A DNA stretch of 64,000 bases, from contig CADCMN010000014.1 in NCBI GenBank assembly GCA_902802575.1, forward strand, positions 1 to 64,000, in the 5' to 3' direction. This stretch comes from an uncultured Eubacteriales bacterium (GTDB lineage Bacteria > Bacillota > Clostridia > Christensenellales > CAG-138). A program made the position numbers and the translations under genes. Below the pieces are notes generated by a model. That model ran no database searches and had not been told where the DNA came from. It saw nothing but the letters and a program-made list of their open reading frames with translations. Each line of letters begins with the position of its first letter. Within the stretch, counting starts at the first letter, position 1. Shown here one piece after another: positions 30,499 through 39,268 of this stretch.

Positions 30499-32862
30499 TT
30501 ATTTCAGCGTGACTACCGTCACGCCCGCGTCCCCTTCCCCATAGGCGCCGATGCGATAGGACTTGACCCGAGGATGATTCTTCAGGTACGCCTGGATCCC
30601 CGCACGCAGAGCGCCGGTGCCTTTGCCGTGGATGACGTTGAATTCCTTCCGCCCGTTCCTGGCGCACAGGTCGATATATCGATCCACCTCCAACATGCCG
30701 TCGTCCACAGTCATGCCCCTGAGGTCCAAATCCATTTTCACCTCCTGGATGTCCTGCAATATGGGCTTGCCCGTCACGACCGTCCGTTTCTTCTGCGTTT
30801 TGGGCAGCGGACGCAAGTCGGACAGGGGCACATTCATCTTGATGACCCCGGCCTGGATCTGCACCATGCCCCGGGCATCGGGGGCCTTCAGGACGGTGGC
30901 GGTGTTATGGATGCTCAGGACGTGATAGCTTTCCCCGGCTCTCACCGTTTTGGGCGCCTCGCCCAGATCCTCCTCCGGCAAAGCCGCGTCCGCCAAATCG
31001 CTCTCTGAGGCTCGCATGGCATCCCGGGATTGCTGGATGGCTCGTTCCAGAGCTTTGTAGTCGATGTTTTTGACATTTCTGAGCTCCGTGATGAGCCGTT
31101 CCATCTCCCGCCGAGTTTGGCGGACGATATCCCGGGCGTCCTCGCGGGCCTTGTTCCTCAGCGCAGCCTTTTCTTCCTCCAGCTTGCGCTTCTCCTTTTC
31201 ATAGTCGCTGCGCAGCTTCTCCGCTTCCCACAACGCCAATTGGGCGTCGTGACGGGCTTGCTCGGCGATACGGCGCTGTTCCTCCGCCCCGCTCAGCACG
31301 TCCTCAAAAGCCACGTCCTCCTTCTTCAAAAACTGGCGCGCCCGGTCGATGACCTCCTGAGAGAGGCCCAACCGCCGGCTGATCTCGAAGGCATTGGACT
31401 TGCCGGGGATCCCGATATACAGCTTATAGGTGGGGCACAGCCGATCCACATCGAATTCCATGGAGGCGTTCTGCATGCCCTCCCGGGCTAAGGCGAAGGC
31501 TTTGATCTCGCTGTAGTGGGTGGTGGCCATGGTCCGGCAGCCCTGCCCCTGCAGCCGCTCCAAAATGGCCTGCGCCAGGGCCGCGCCTTCCAGGGGGTCC
31601 GTGCCTGCCCCCAGCTCGTCAAGGAGCACCAAGGTATGGTCGTCCGCCTGCTCTATGATGGATACCAGATTGGTCATGTGGGCGCTGAAGGTGGACAGGC
31701 TCTGCTCAATGGATTGTTCGTCGCCGATATCCGCAAAGACCTGATCGAAAACGGAAACCTCGCTTCCTTCCTCCGCCGGCAGGAACAATCCGCACATGGC
31801 CATGAGGGTGAAGAGACCCACGGTCTTCAAGGTGACCGTCTTTCCGCCGGTATTGGGACCGGTGATGATAAGGGTGTCAAACTCCTCCCCCAGCCACAGG
31901 GTAACCGGGACCACCTTCTCCCGATCGATCAAAGGATGGCGGGCGTTCTTCAGCCGGATGCGGCCCTCTTCATTGAGCTTGGGACGGATGCCGCCGTATT
32001 CCCGGGCCAGGATAGCTTTGGCGAAGATGCAGTCAAGCCGTCCAAGGAGCAAAAGGCTGTCGTACAGCTCGTTGGCGTACGGCTGCAGCAGGGCAGTGAG
32101 CCCGGCCCGGATCCGCTCCATCTCCTTCTTTTCGTCCAGCAGCAGCTTCTTATATTCGTTCCCCAGCTCCACTACCGCCGCCGGCTCGATGAACAGGGTT
32201 TGTCCCGTCCCGCTTTGATCATGAATGAGGCCCGGGATCTGCCGCCGGTGCTCCGCCTTCACCGGGATGGTGTAGCGCCCGTTGCGCATGGTGATGATGG
32301 GATCCTGCAGATACTTTTGGTCGCCGGCGCTGCGGATGATGCTGTTGAGCTTGTCCCGCACCTTCTCCGTGGTCAGCTTCATCTGCCGTCGGATGCGGGC
32401 CAGCTCGGGGGAAGCGTTGTCCGCCATCTCCTCCTCGGAGAGGATGCAGCGGGCGATCTCACTTTCAATGGCAGGCTGGGCTGTCAGACGATTGGCCAAC
32501 AGGCACAGGATCCCGTCCCCGCCCTGCTCCTTGCCGCCCATGATGGCTTCCCGGGTCCGACGAGAGACCTTCAGGCATTGTTCCGCCGCCAACAGCTCGC
32601 CCATGGACAGAGCCAGCACGGCGCTCATACGCCGCAGGGAGGGACGAATGTCGGGAAAGAGATCCAGGGGCGTATGTCCCAGACGCCAGAAGATGGTCTC
32701 CGCTTCCGTGGTCTCCTGCAGCAGTCGCTCCGCCTCGGGCAGGGACGCGGCAGGCGACAGCGAGTCCACCGTAGCCTTGCCCAGATCGGACACAGCGAAC
32801 TCTCGCAGCAGGGCCTGCACCTTATTGAGTTCAAGAGTGTGTATGGTTCTTTCCGAAATCAT
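30499..32862 (-). CDS. mutS2: Endonuclease MutS2
   Basis: A 787-residue MutS-family ATPase with a C-terminal Smr nuclease domain, acting on recombination intermediates and, in Bacillus, on collided ribosomes. Seen are the MutS core and clamp, Walker A ITGPNTGGKTVTLK (about 330-343), Walker B LVLLDELGAGTDPLEG, a coiled-coil stretch rich in Glu/Arg/Lys (about 520-620) and the Smr domain (about 708-787) with MDLRG and HGKGTGALR. It follows htrA by 6 bp as last gene of the minus-strand unit. Confidence 0.96.
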   Translation of the reverse strand: MISERTIHTLELNKVQALLREFAVSDLGKATVDSLSPAASLPEAERLLQETTEAETIFWRLGHTPLDLFPDIRPSLRRMSAVLALSMGELLAAEQCLKVSRRTREAIMGGKEQGGDGILCLLANRLTAQPAIESEIARCILSEEEMADNASPELARIRRQMKLTTEKVRDKLNSIIRSAGDQKYLQDPIITMRNGRYTIPVKAEHRRQIPGLIHDQSGTGQTLFIEPAAVVELGNEYKKLLLDEKKEMERIRAGLTALLQPYANELYDSLLLLGRLDCIFAKAILAREYGGIRPKLNEEGRIRLKNARHPLIDREKVVPVTLWLGEEFDTLIITGPNTGGKTVTLKTVGLFTLMAMCGLFLPAEEGSEVSVFDQVFADIGDEQSIEQSLSTFSAHMTNLVSIIEQADDHTLVLLDELGAGTDPLEGAALAQAILERLQGQGCRTMATTHYSEIKAFALAREGMQNASMEFDVDRLCPTYKLYIGIPGKSNAFEISRRLGLSQEVIDRARQFLKKEDVAFEDVLSGAEEQRRIAEQARHDAQLALWEAEKLRSDYEKEKRKLEEEKAALRNKAREDARDIVRQTRREMERLITELRNVKNIDYKALERAIQQSRDAMRASESDLADAALPEEDLGEAPKTVRAGESYHVLSIHNTATVLKAPDARGMVQIQAGVIKMNVPLSDLRPLPKTQKKRTVVTGKPILQDIQEVKMDLDLRGMTVDDGMLEVDRYIDLCARNGRKEFNVIHGKGTGALRAGIQAYLKNHPRVKSYRIGAYGEGDAGVTVVTLK

Positions 32863-32868
32863 GGGGCC

Positions 32869-34155
32869 TCATTTGTTGAATTGGTTCATATCCCCCACGG
32901 TCACGCGGATCGTGAGATAATTGCCGTCACGGTACACCGTGAAGAGGACTGTGTCGCCCACCTGCAGGGAGCGTACGTAGTTCACCACATCGTCGTTGGT
33001 GGTCACGGTGATATCATCCGCCTTGACGATAATGTCGCCCACCTGCAAGCCGGCCTTCTCCGCAGGCGCTCCTGCGGTGAGCTCCTCCACACGGCAGCCC
33101 ACGGGCACATTGTTCTCTGAGGCGGTTTCCTCGTCCACGGTCCGGATCTGCACGCCGATCCCCGGCCGGACCACGCTGCCGCCCTGCAGGATCATGTTGG
33201 CGATCTCGATCACATTCTGAATGGGCAGCGCAAAGCCGATGCCCTCGGCAGAGATGGCATTACCTCGGGAATCATATCCCGCCGTGATGGATTTGGCCGT
33301 GTTCATGCCGATGACCTGACCGGCCATGTTGATCAGCGGGCCGCCGCTGTTGCCGAAGTTGATGGCAGCGTCGGTCTGCAGATAGGTGTTCACAAAACCA
33401 TCGATGTTGATCTCGCGGGCCGTAGCGCTGATGATGCCGAAGGTGACCGTTCCGTACAGCTCATAGGCGCTGAGGGGATTGCCGATGGCGATAACGTACT
33501 CGCCTACCCGAAGGGAGGTGGAATCGCCGATGGGCAGCGCAGGATAATTGTCCCCCGCCACTTTCAGCACCGCAATATCCGTGGTCACGTCCGCGCCGAC
33601 CACCAGAGCCGTGATCTTGGTCCCGTCACTGAACAGCACGTCAACCTGCTCCGCTCCGTTGACCACATGGGCGTTCGTCAACACATAGCCATTCTCAGAA
33701 ACGATGAACCCTGAGCCGCTGGCATACTCCTCCAGCTTGCCGTTTCGAGCGCTGCGTTGGTACTGAATGACGCCCACCACGGAACCGGAGGCAGCCTCCA
33801 CCACGTCGGGTATGGTGGAAAACAGCTGAATGTCGCCCGGAGACTGCGTGTTCAGCTCCATCTGCGGCAGATCTGCCGGCGGAAGGAGGGTCGGCGTGGG
33901 CAAGAGAGACTGTTCCGCTGTGCCGACGGAAGGCTGATCGACGCCCTGGGAAGGCGGCGTGGGGGTGGCCTCCCCCACGGATCGTTCCTCTGCCGGCATG
34001 GGAGACACGGCGGCCTGGGTCCGCATGACCCGCAAGAAGCCGACGCCTACCACCACGCATGCGATGAACATCATGCACAGCAAGATGGCCAAACACCAAA
34101 TCAGCGCGGATGTGCCTTTCTCGTGTTTGCTATGATTGAGTGTTTCAGGTTCCAT
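32869..34155 (-). CDS. HtrA-like membrane-anchored serine protease with PDZ domain
   Basis: A 428-residue envelope quality-control protease. One helix at about 18-40 anchors it with the catalytic part outside, followed by a Pro/Thr/Ser-rich linker (about 50-105). The trypsin-like triad is complete: His163 in TNAHVV, Asp193 in TTDIAVLK, Ser270 in FGNSGGPL. A PDZ domain spans about 330-420 (VGCRVEELTAGAPAEKAGLQVGDIIVKADD). The start overlaps the histidine kinase gene by 11 bp. The linked two-component pair suggests control by secretion or envelope stress, as with Bacillus CssRS and HtrA. Confidence 0.94.
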   Translation of the reverse strand: MEPETLNHSKHEKGTSALIWCLAILLCMMFIACVVVGVGFLRVMRTQAAVSPMPAEERSVGEATPTPPSQGVDQPSVGTAEQSLLPTPTLLPPADLPQMELNTQSPGDIQLFSTIPDVVEAASGSVVGVIQYQRSARNGKLEEYASGSGFIVSENGYVLTNAHVVNGAEQVDVLFSDGTKITALVVGADVTTDIAVLKVAGDNYPALPIGDSTSLRVGEYVIAIGNPLSAYELYGTVTFGIISATAREINIDGFVNTYLQTDAAINFGNSGGPLINMAGQVIGMNTAKSITAGYDSRGNAISAEGIGFALPIQNVIEIANMILQGGSVVRPGIGVQIRTVDEETASENNVPVGCRVEELTAGAPAEKAGLQVGDIIVKADDITVTTNDDVVNYVRSLQVGDTVLFTVYRDGNYLTIRVTVGDMNQFNK

Positions 34156-35593
34156 TTTTTCTGCCTCCGTCTGTCACGCGCTTGAGCGTGTTTGCTTTTT
34201 CCAATGTGAACGTGAATTGAGTCCCCTTGCCCCGGGCGCTTTTCACCGTGATAGACTGGCCATGGGCCTCGATGATCTTCTTCACGATGGCCAATCCAAG
34301 CCCGGACCCCACCTGCGGGGAAGGCGTATGGGCCTTCTCCACCTTATAGAAGCGGTCGAAGATGTGGGGGACATCCTCTGCCGGAATGCCCACGCCCGTG
34401 TCGCGGATGGTGACATACACCTCTTTGCGCAAGGCGTAGGTAGAAACCAGTAGAGTTCGTCCTTCGGGCGAATACTTGATCGCATTGTCGATCAAGTTCC
34501 GAAGGACCTGGGAAATTTGGTTGCTGTCTGCGTACACGAAGGTCTGCTCCGTGGCGAAGCGAACGTCCAGTTCCATCCGCTTCTCCGAGATCCGCGCCTC
34601 AAAGGTGATGAGCGTGCGCCGGATCAGTTCGTTGATGTCGAAAACCTCATAGTTGACGGTGATGATCCCGCTCTCGATCCGAGCGAGATCCAGCAGATCG
34701 TTGACCATGGCCGTCATGCGGCGCGTCTCCGATAGCACGATCTCAATATAGTGCTCGTGCTCCTCAGGCGGGATGGTCCCATCCATCATCGCCTCCAGAA
34801 ATCCCTTCATGCTGGTCAAAGGCGACCGAAGCTCATGGGACACGTTGGCCACGAAGCTCTGGCGTGTGACCTCCAGATTCTTCAGCTGATCGGCCATCTC
34901 GTTGAAGCTGCGCCCCAGCTGCGATGCCTCGTCCTTTCCCTGCACGGGGATGCGCTGGGAGAAATCGCCCTTGGAATAGCACTGCACGATGTGGTTCATG
35001 TCCACGAAGGGATTGATGATCCGCTTGGCAATGAAGTAGGAGGAGAACAACACCACAAATGCGGCTGTGACACAGATGGCCAGCGTCCAGAGCGCCAGCT
35101 GCCGAAAAGCTTCGTTCCAGCGGGAAATGTCGCTGTGGATCAGCAGCACCCCGGTCCGACCGTCCTCCTCTACCCGGGCATAGATCGTATACACGGGAAA
35201 TTTCGCGCCGGAGAAGTATCTCTCCATGGCTTCCGGCGTCGATCCGCTGCGCCGCAGGGCGTCCTCCGCACGGGTTTTCTCCGAGGGCAAGGCCGCCAAC
35301 GGCGCCCATTTTTCATCTGTGTATACGGATAAGGTCTTGTGGGGATAAAGCACCTGGATGAGGAGCCTCTGCTCTTCGGTCAGGGGTTTCAGGTCCTCCA
35401 AAGGGTCGCCCGCCGCCAGCCGCTCCGCCACCTGCTGTCCTTTCCTGGTGAGCTCGTCCTTCTCCATGCTCAAGCCCTGCATACGGGAAACATATCCGAT
35501 CCCCACGCCTAAAAGCAACAACAGAGAAAGGACCGTCACGCATTGCAGAAACAGCATGCGGCCAAATATGGATTTGAAACGGATTTTCGCCAT
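34145..35593 (-). CDS. Sensor histidine kinase
   Basis: A 482-residue membrane kinase: helix 1 at about 12-34, an extracytoplasmic sensor of about 130 residues, helix 2 at about 166-190, HAMP (about 190-242), HisKA with phospho-acceptor His253 in FVANVSHELRSPLTS, and an HATPase domain with NLIDNAIKYSP, DTGVGIP and GSGLGLAIVKKI. It has no PAS domain, unlike WalK. Partner is the response regulator 15 bp upstream; the protease gene overlaps its 3' end. Confidence 0.94.
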   Translation of the reverse strand: MAKIRFKSIFGRMLFLQCVTVLSLLLLLGVGIGYVSRMQGLSMEKDELTRKGQQVAERLAAGDPLEDLKPLTEEQRLLIQVLYPHKTLSVYTDEKWAPLAALPSEKTRAEDALRRSGSTPEAMERYFSGAKFPVYTIYARVEEDGRTGVLLIHSDISRWNEAFRQLALWTLAICVTAAFVVLFSSYFIAKRIINPFVDMNHIVQCYSKGDFSQRIPVQGKDEASQLGRSFNEMADQLKNLEVTRQSFVANVSHELRSPLTSMKGFLEAMMDGTIPPEEHEHYIEIVLSETRRMTAMVNDLLDLARIESGIITVNYEVFDINELIRRTLITFEARISEKRMELDVRFATEQTFVYADSNQISQVLRNLIDNAIKYSPEGRTLLVSTYALRKEVYVTIRDTGVGIPAEDVPHIFDRFYKVEKAHTPSPQVGSGLGLAIVKKIIEAHGQSITVKSARGKGTQFTFTLEKANTLKRVTDGGRKNGT

Positions 35594-35608
35594 GACGAGA
35601 TAAGGTCG

Positions 35609-36292
35609 TCAGGAATGGATCTCGAACTTATAGCCCACGCCCCACACGGTCTTCAACTGCCAGCTTTGACGTTCGCCCAGTTTTTCACGGATACGCTTTA
35701 CATGGACATCCACCGTCCGGGAGTCGCCGAAGAAATCGAAGCCCCATACCTGCTCCAACAGCTGCTCCCGAGTGAACACCTTTCCCGCGTGGGAAGCCAG
35801 AAAATACAGCAGCTCGATCTCTTTGGGCGGCATTTCCAGCTGGATGCCGTCTAAAACCACGGAGTAGTTCTCCAGCGAGATGGACAGATCCGGCAGCACG
35901 ATGGCCTTTTCCTGATCGGCGGCCGGCACGCTGCGACGCAGGACCGCTTTGATCCGAGCGATGAGCTCGTTGCTGTCAAAGGGCTTGGCGATATAGTCGT
36001 CGGCGCCCAGCTCCAGGCCGCGGACCCGTTCGCCCGTATCGCCCTTGGCGGTGAGCATGATGACCGGCGTGGGGGACTCCTGACGGATGTCGTTGAGAAT
36101 GGACCAGCCATCCCGCCCGGGCAGCATCACATCCAGCACCACCAGCGTGGGCTTCACGCTGCGGAAAACGGACAACGCTTCGTATCCTGTGGCGCAGGTG
36201 GCCACGTTGAACCCGGCCTTTTTCAAATAAAGATCGATGATGGAGAGAATGTTCCTGTCGTCATCGATCACAAGAATGGTGTTGTTATCCAT
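35609..36292 (-). CDS. OmpR-family response regulator
   Basis: A 227-residue DNA-binding regulator. The receiver domain has the acidic pair in VIDDDRN, phospho-acceptor Asp54 in LVVLDVMLPGRDG, Thr in MLTAKG and Lys in YIAKPFDS; the C-terminal winged helix (about 130-225) has ELLYFLASHAGKVFTREQLLEQVWG and SRTVDVHVKRIREKL. GGAGGT lies 5 bp before the ATG. It heads the kinase and protease genes, so it may regulate its own operon. Confidence 0.95.
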   Translation of the reverse strand: MDNNTILVIDDDRNILSIIDLYLKKAGFNVATCATGYEALSVFRSVKPTLVVLDVMLPGRDGWSILNDIRQESPTPVIMLTAKGDTGERVRGLELGADDYIAKPFDSNELIARIKAVLRRSVPAADQEKAIVLPDLSISLENYSVVLDGIQLEMPPKEIELLYFLASHAGKVFTREQLLEQVWGFDFFGDSRTVDVHVKRIREKLGERQSWQLKTVWGVGYKFEIHS

Positions 36293-36303
36293 AGGACCTC
36301 CTG

Positions 36304-36711
36304 TTACTCTATACCGATCACCTGTATTCCGTTTTCCGCCAGCAGCTGTGCGGTGATCCCGCTGCCCTGCACCAGCTTTCGGGAAAACGTTCCGTCATAT
36401 ATCCATCCCAAGCCACAGGATGGGCTTCTGTTTTGAAGCAGGGCTTCCGTCGCTCCATAGGCCTGGACCGCGGCCAAAACCGCTTCCGCGCCGCGGCGAA
36501 ACGCTTCCGTTTGATCCGCCCCGTCACGATCCATCACCCGGCCGGCCCGTATCTCGCAGGGCGGGCGCGGGGTCGGCAAGCCGCCCAGCTGCTCCGGACA
36601 AAGAGGAATGGCCTTTCCCGACCGGACCAGCTCCATGACTTCGGCGCAAGGCTTGGCCTTGCCATCGTAGCGGCAGGGAAGGCCGGCCAAACAAGCACTG
36701 ACGATCATCAT
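36304..36711 (-). CDS. DUF523 family protein
   Basis: A 135-residue cysteine-containing protein of the DUF523 family, of unknown function. Conserved motifs are CLAGLPCRYDG (7-17), CPEQLGGLPTPRPPCEI (about 38-54) and NRSPSCGLG (about 94-102); the clustered Cys suggest metal or cluster binding, not shown. It is the first gene of the unit leading into the response regulator, 11 bp upstream of it. The start could be the first or second ATG codon (36711 or 36708); TAGGTGG precedes both. Confidence 0.88.
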   Translation of the reverse strand: MMIVSACLAGLPCRYDGKAKPCAEVMELVRSGKAIPLCPEQLGGLPTPRPPCEIRAGRVMDRDGADQTEAFRRGAEAVLAAVQAYGATEALLQNRSPSCGLGWIYDGTFSRKLVQGSGITAQLLAENGIQVIGIE

Positions 36712-36741
36712 GGCATACTACCACCTATTTATAGTCATTGC

Positions 36742-36770
36742 ATTGTACCATATAATCTTATTTTTGTCCA
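36742..36770 (-). promoter_or_regulatory. Promoter of the DUF523-RR-HK-htrA-mutS2 unit
   Basis: On the minus strand TGGACA (36765-36770), a 17-bp spacer and TACAAT (36742-36747), about 30 bp before the DUF523 start. Confidence 0.7.
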
Positions 36771-36895
36771 GTATGTGAACAGGCCGCCTTGAAATATTAC
36801 ATTTTTGTGGGGAAAATGCAGTTTTTTCCTGTAATAAATCTCGGCTGACGGGGAAAAGTAATCGCGAAAAGCAAAGCAAAGGAGGTGAAACGTAA

Positions 36896-37087
36896 ATGGC
36901 ACGCAACAGCTCTATGGTTCCTGAAAACCAGGACAAGCTCGGCAACTTCAAGTCTGAGGTGGCTTCTTCCCTGAACATCAACCTCAAGCAGGGTTACAAC
37001 GGCGATCTGACCTCTCGTGAGGCCGGCAGCATCGGCGGCGAGATGGTGAAGCGCATGATCGAGTACGCTGAGAAGAACATGCACTAA
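36896..37087 (+). CDS. Alpha/beta-type small acid-soluble spore protein
   Basis: A 63-residue DNA-coating protein of the dormant spore that protects DNA from UV and heat. It has the GPR protease cleavage region NFKSEVASSL (about 20-29) and the two DNA-binding helices ending in the hallmark SREAGSIGGEMVKRMIEYAE. A very strong AAAGGAGGTG ribosome site lies 8 bp before the ATG, fitting bulk synthesis in the forespore. I found no convincing sigma-G promoter in the 36772-36880 stretch, so the promoter is left open. It is the clearest sign that the organism sporulates. Confidence 0.96.
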   Translation: MARNSSMVPENQDKLGNFKSEVASSLNINLKQGYNGDLTSREAGSIGGEMVKRMIEYAEKNMH

Positions 37088-37109
37088 CTCGTACTACACG
37101 CAAGAGTCC

Positions 37110-37129
37110 TGCGTATGAACCCATACGCA
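37110..37129. repeat. Perfect hairpin in the spore-protein 3' region
   Basis: TGCGTATG pairs with CATACGCA around AACC, 22 bp after the stop. No T-run follows, so it is not an intrinsic terminator; it could protect the mRNA 3' end. Confidence 0.5.
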
Positions 37130-37184
37130 AACAACAACACGGCTGCTCGACCGGCGCTGTGATAAGGATACAGGCAAGAGAAAG

Positions 37185-37212
37185 GCCCTCCCGGTTCGGA
37201 AGGGCTTTTTTC
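37185..37212 (+). terminator. Terminator of the spore-protein gene
   Basis: GCCCTCCCG pairs (one mismatch) with CGGAAGGGC around GTT, followed by six T. Confidence 0.8.
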
Positions 37213-37228
37213 GTTTGATGCGCTGCCA

Positions 37229-39229
37229 TTAATTCAGCGCGATCTTTTCCATATGCCGATACCGACCCCGGGCGGCTTCCAGCAGTTGATCGTTCTCCAG
37301 GGAAGGAATGCCGTACACCTCCCCCGCATCCGCGGACGCGGCCTCCAGCAACGGCAGGGGGCAATCCTTCAAAAACCCGTTCTCCCGTTCCTCCCCCGCC
37401 TGGCGAATGCCCATGAGATCCCCCGCACCGCGCAGCTCCAGATCGCGTTCGGCGATCCTGAATCCGTCGGTGGTATCCAGCATGGCCTGCAGCCGATCCA
37501 TGGCGGTTTTCTTCTGCTCATAGACCACCAAATAGCAGTGGGCCTGCTGTTCTCCCCGGCCCACCCGGCCCCGCAGCTGGTGCATGGCGGACAGGCCGAA
37601 GCGTTCGGCGCCTTCGATGACCATGTGGGCGGCCTGGGGCACATGCACCCCCACCTCTATGACCGTGGTGGAGATGAGAATGGGTGTTTCCCCGGCGTGA
37701 AACCTGGCCATGATAGTTTGCTTCTCCACCTCGCTCATGCGGCCGTGAAGCTTGGCCACGGGCACTTGCTCCTCCAGGATCCCCCTCACTTCGTCGTACA
37801 CCTCCTCCACGGAGAGTCCCTCCAGCCCTTCCGTCTTTTCGATAAGGGGACAGACCACATAGCTCTGCTCCCCCTCCTTCGCCCGGGCAGCCAGATACCG
37901 ATACATATCCTTTCGCTTGGCTGGCCCCACCAGATGGGTCTTGATGGGCTTGCGGCCAGCGGGAAGCTCGTCGATGACGGACAGATCCAGATCCCCGTAC
38001 AGGATCAGGGCCAGCGTCCGGGGGATGGGCGTGGCGCTCATGACCAGCACGTCGGGCCGAATCCCCTTCTGCTCCATGGCATAGCGCTGCGAAACGCCGA
38101 AGCGATGCTGTTCATCGCAGATCACCACGCCCAGACTATGGAAGTGTACGCTTGGAGAAAACAGGGCGTGGGTGCCTGTGACTGCTTTCCATGCGCCGCT
38201 TTCGATCTTTTGCAAAGCCTCCCGCTTCTCCCGCGCGCTCTCGCTGCCCAGCAGAAGCCCGCATCGGTCCCCAAACAGGGGCTTCAGCGCTTCATAATGC
38301 TGGCGGGCCAGAATCTCCGTGGGCGCCAGCAGCGCCCCCTGATAGCCGTCCCGAGCGGCAGCATACAACGCAAACAGGGCGATGCTGGTCTTGCCGGAGC
38401 CCACGTCGCCTTCGATCATTCGGTTCATCGGCACGGCGGCGGCCATATCCCGGGCCACCTCGGAAAGGACCCGCATCTGGGCATGGGTGGGCGTGAAGGG
38501 CAGGGTCCTCAGATATTCCGGCAAAGTCTCCAGCGCGGAGAAGGATATGCCGTTTTTGCGCTTTCGCTCCTCCTTCAGCTCCTGAGAGGCCAGAAAATAG
38601 TAGAGCGCGTCCTCATAGGCGCGGCGTCGGCGGGCGGCGGCCAGCTTGCCCTGATCGACGGGAAAATGAAGCTCCCGCAAGGCCTCCCCCCTTCCGGGGA
38701 GCAAACGCTTCGCCCGCAGGGCAGCCGGCAGGGTTTCTTCGATGACAGCGCCTTCCAAGGCGGCACGGATGCCATCCCTGAGGTTGGTTTGCGTCAAGCC
38801 CTTGACGGTATCATACACGGGGACGATCCCCCTTAGCTCCTTGGCCAGCGATGGGTTGAGCAGGGCCGGGGCGCCTTTCTCCCCCATATGGACCCTGCCG
38901 GAAGCGATGTAGGTTTGCCCCGTTTCCAAGCTCCTGGCCCGATAGGGCTGATTGAAATACCGCAGGGCCAGGCGCTTCCCCGCCTGGTCCCGTCCATAGA
39001 CCGTGACGGTGGTGAGCCCCTTGCGAGAATACCAGGAGGGCGCGGAAGTCAGCGTGACCCGGACGGAAGCGAAGGTCCCGTCTTCCAGCTCGCTGACAGG
39101 TGTGCAGGCTGAATAATCGAGATAGCTGCTGGGATAGTACGTCAACAGATCGCCGAGGTTTTCGATCCCCAGCTGGCGCAGCAGCTCTATACGCTTCGGG
39201 CCGATGCCCTTGATGTCCGCAAGCTTCAT
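37229..39229 (-). CDS. recG: ATP-dependent DNA helicase RecG
   Basis: A 666-residue branch-migrating helicase that regresses stalled forks and processes recombination intermediates. It begins with IKGIGPKRIELLRQLGI, then the OB-fold wedge domain (about 45-150), helicase motif I GDVGSGKT, motif II DEQHRFG, SATPIPRTL (III), and VGRGEQQAHCYLV in the C-terminal helicase lobe. In Bacillus it is the end of the yloU-yloV-sdaA-recG group; here asp23-fakA-recG lie together without sdaA. A terminator separates it from fakA. Confidence 0.96.
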   Translation of the reverse strand: MKLADIKGIGPKRIELLRQLGIENLGDLLTYYPSSYLDYSACTPVSELEDGTFASVRVTLTSAPSWYSRKGLTTVTVYGRDQAGKRLALRYFNQPYRARSLETGQTYIASGRVHMGEKGAPALLNPSLAKELRGIVPVYDTVKGLTQTNLRDGIRAALEGAVIEETLPAALRAKRLLPGRGEALRELHFPVDQGKLAAARRRRAYEDALYYFLASQELKEERKRKNGISFSALETLPEYLRTLPFTPTHAQMRVLSEVARDMAAAVPMNRMIEGDVGSGKTSIALFALYAAARDGYQGALLAPTEILARQHYEALKPLFGDRCGLLLGSESAREKREALQKIESGAWKAVTGTHALFSPSVHFHSLGVVICDEQHRFGVSQRYAMEQKGIRPDVLVMSATPIPRTLALILYGDLDLSVIDELPAGRKPIKTHLVGPAKRKDMYRYLAARAKEGEQSYVVCPLIEKTEGLEGLSVEEVYDEVRGILEEQVPVAKLHGRMSEVEKQTIMARFHAGETPILISTTVIEVGVHVPQAAHMVIEGAERFGLSAMHQLRGRVGRGEQQAHCYLVVYEQKKTAMDRLQAMLDTTDGFRIAERDLELRGAGDLMGIRQAGEERENGFLKDCPLPLLEAASADAGEVYGIPSLENDQLLEAARGRYRHMEKIALN

Positions 39230-39234
39230 GATTC

Positions 39235-39257
39235 AAAAAAGCCGCCGTTCGGCGGCT
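39235..39257 (-). terminator. Hairpin terminator between fakA and recG
   Basis: On the minus strand AGCCGCC-GAAC-GGCGGCT followed by six T lies after the fakA stop and six bases before the recG ATG. It should reduce recG expression from the upstream promoter. Confidence 0.75.
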
Positions 39258-39268
39258 CAAGGTGTTTC

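Noticed and set aside
34145-36292. WalRK cell-wall system
   Set aside because: The kinase has no PAS domain and the walHI genes are not present; the layout is closer to an envelope-stress pair.
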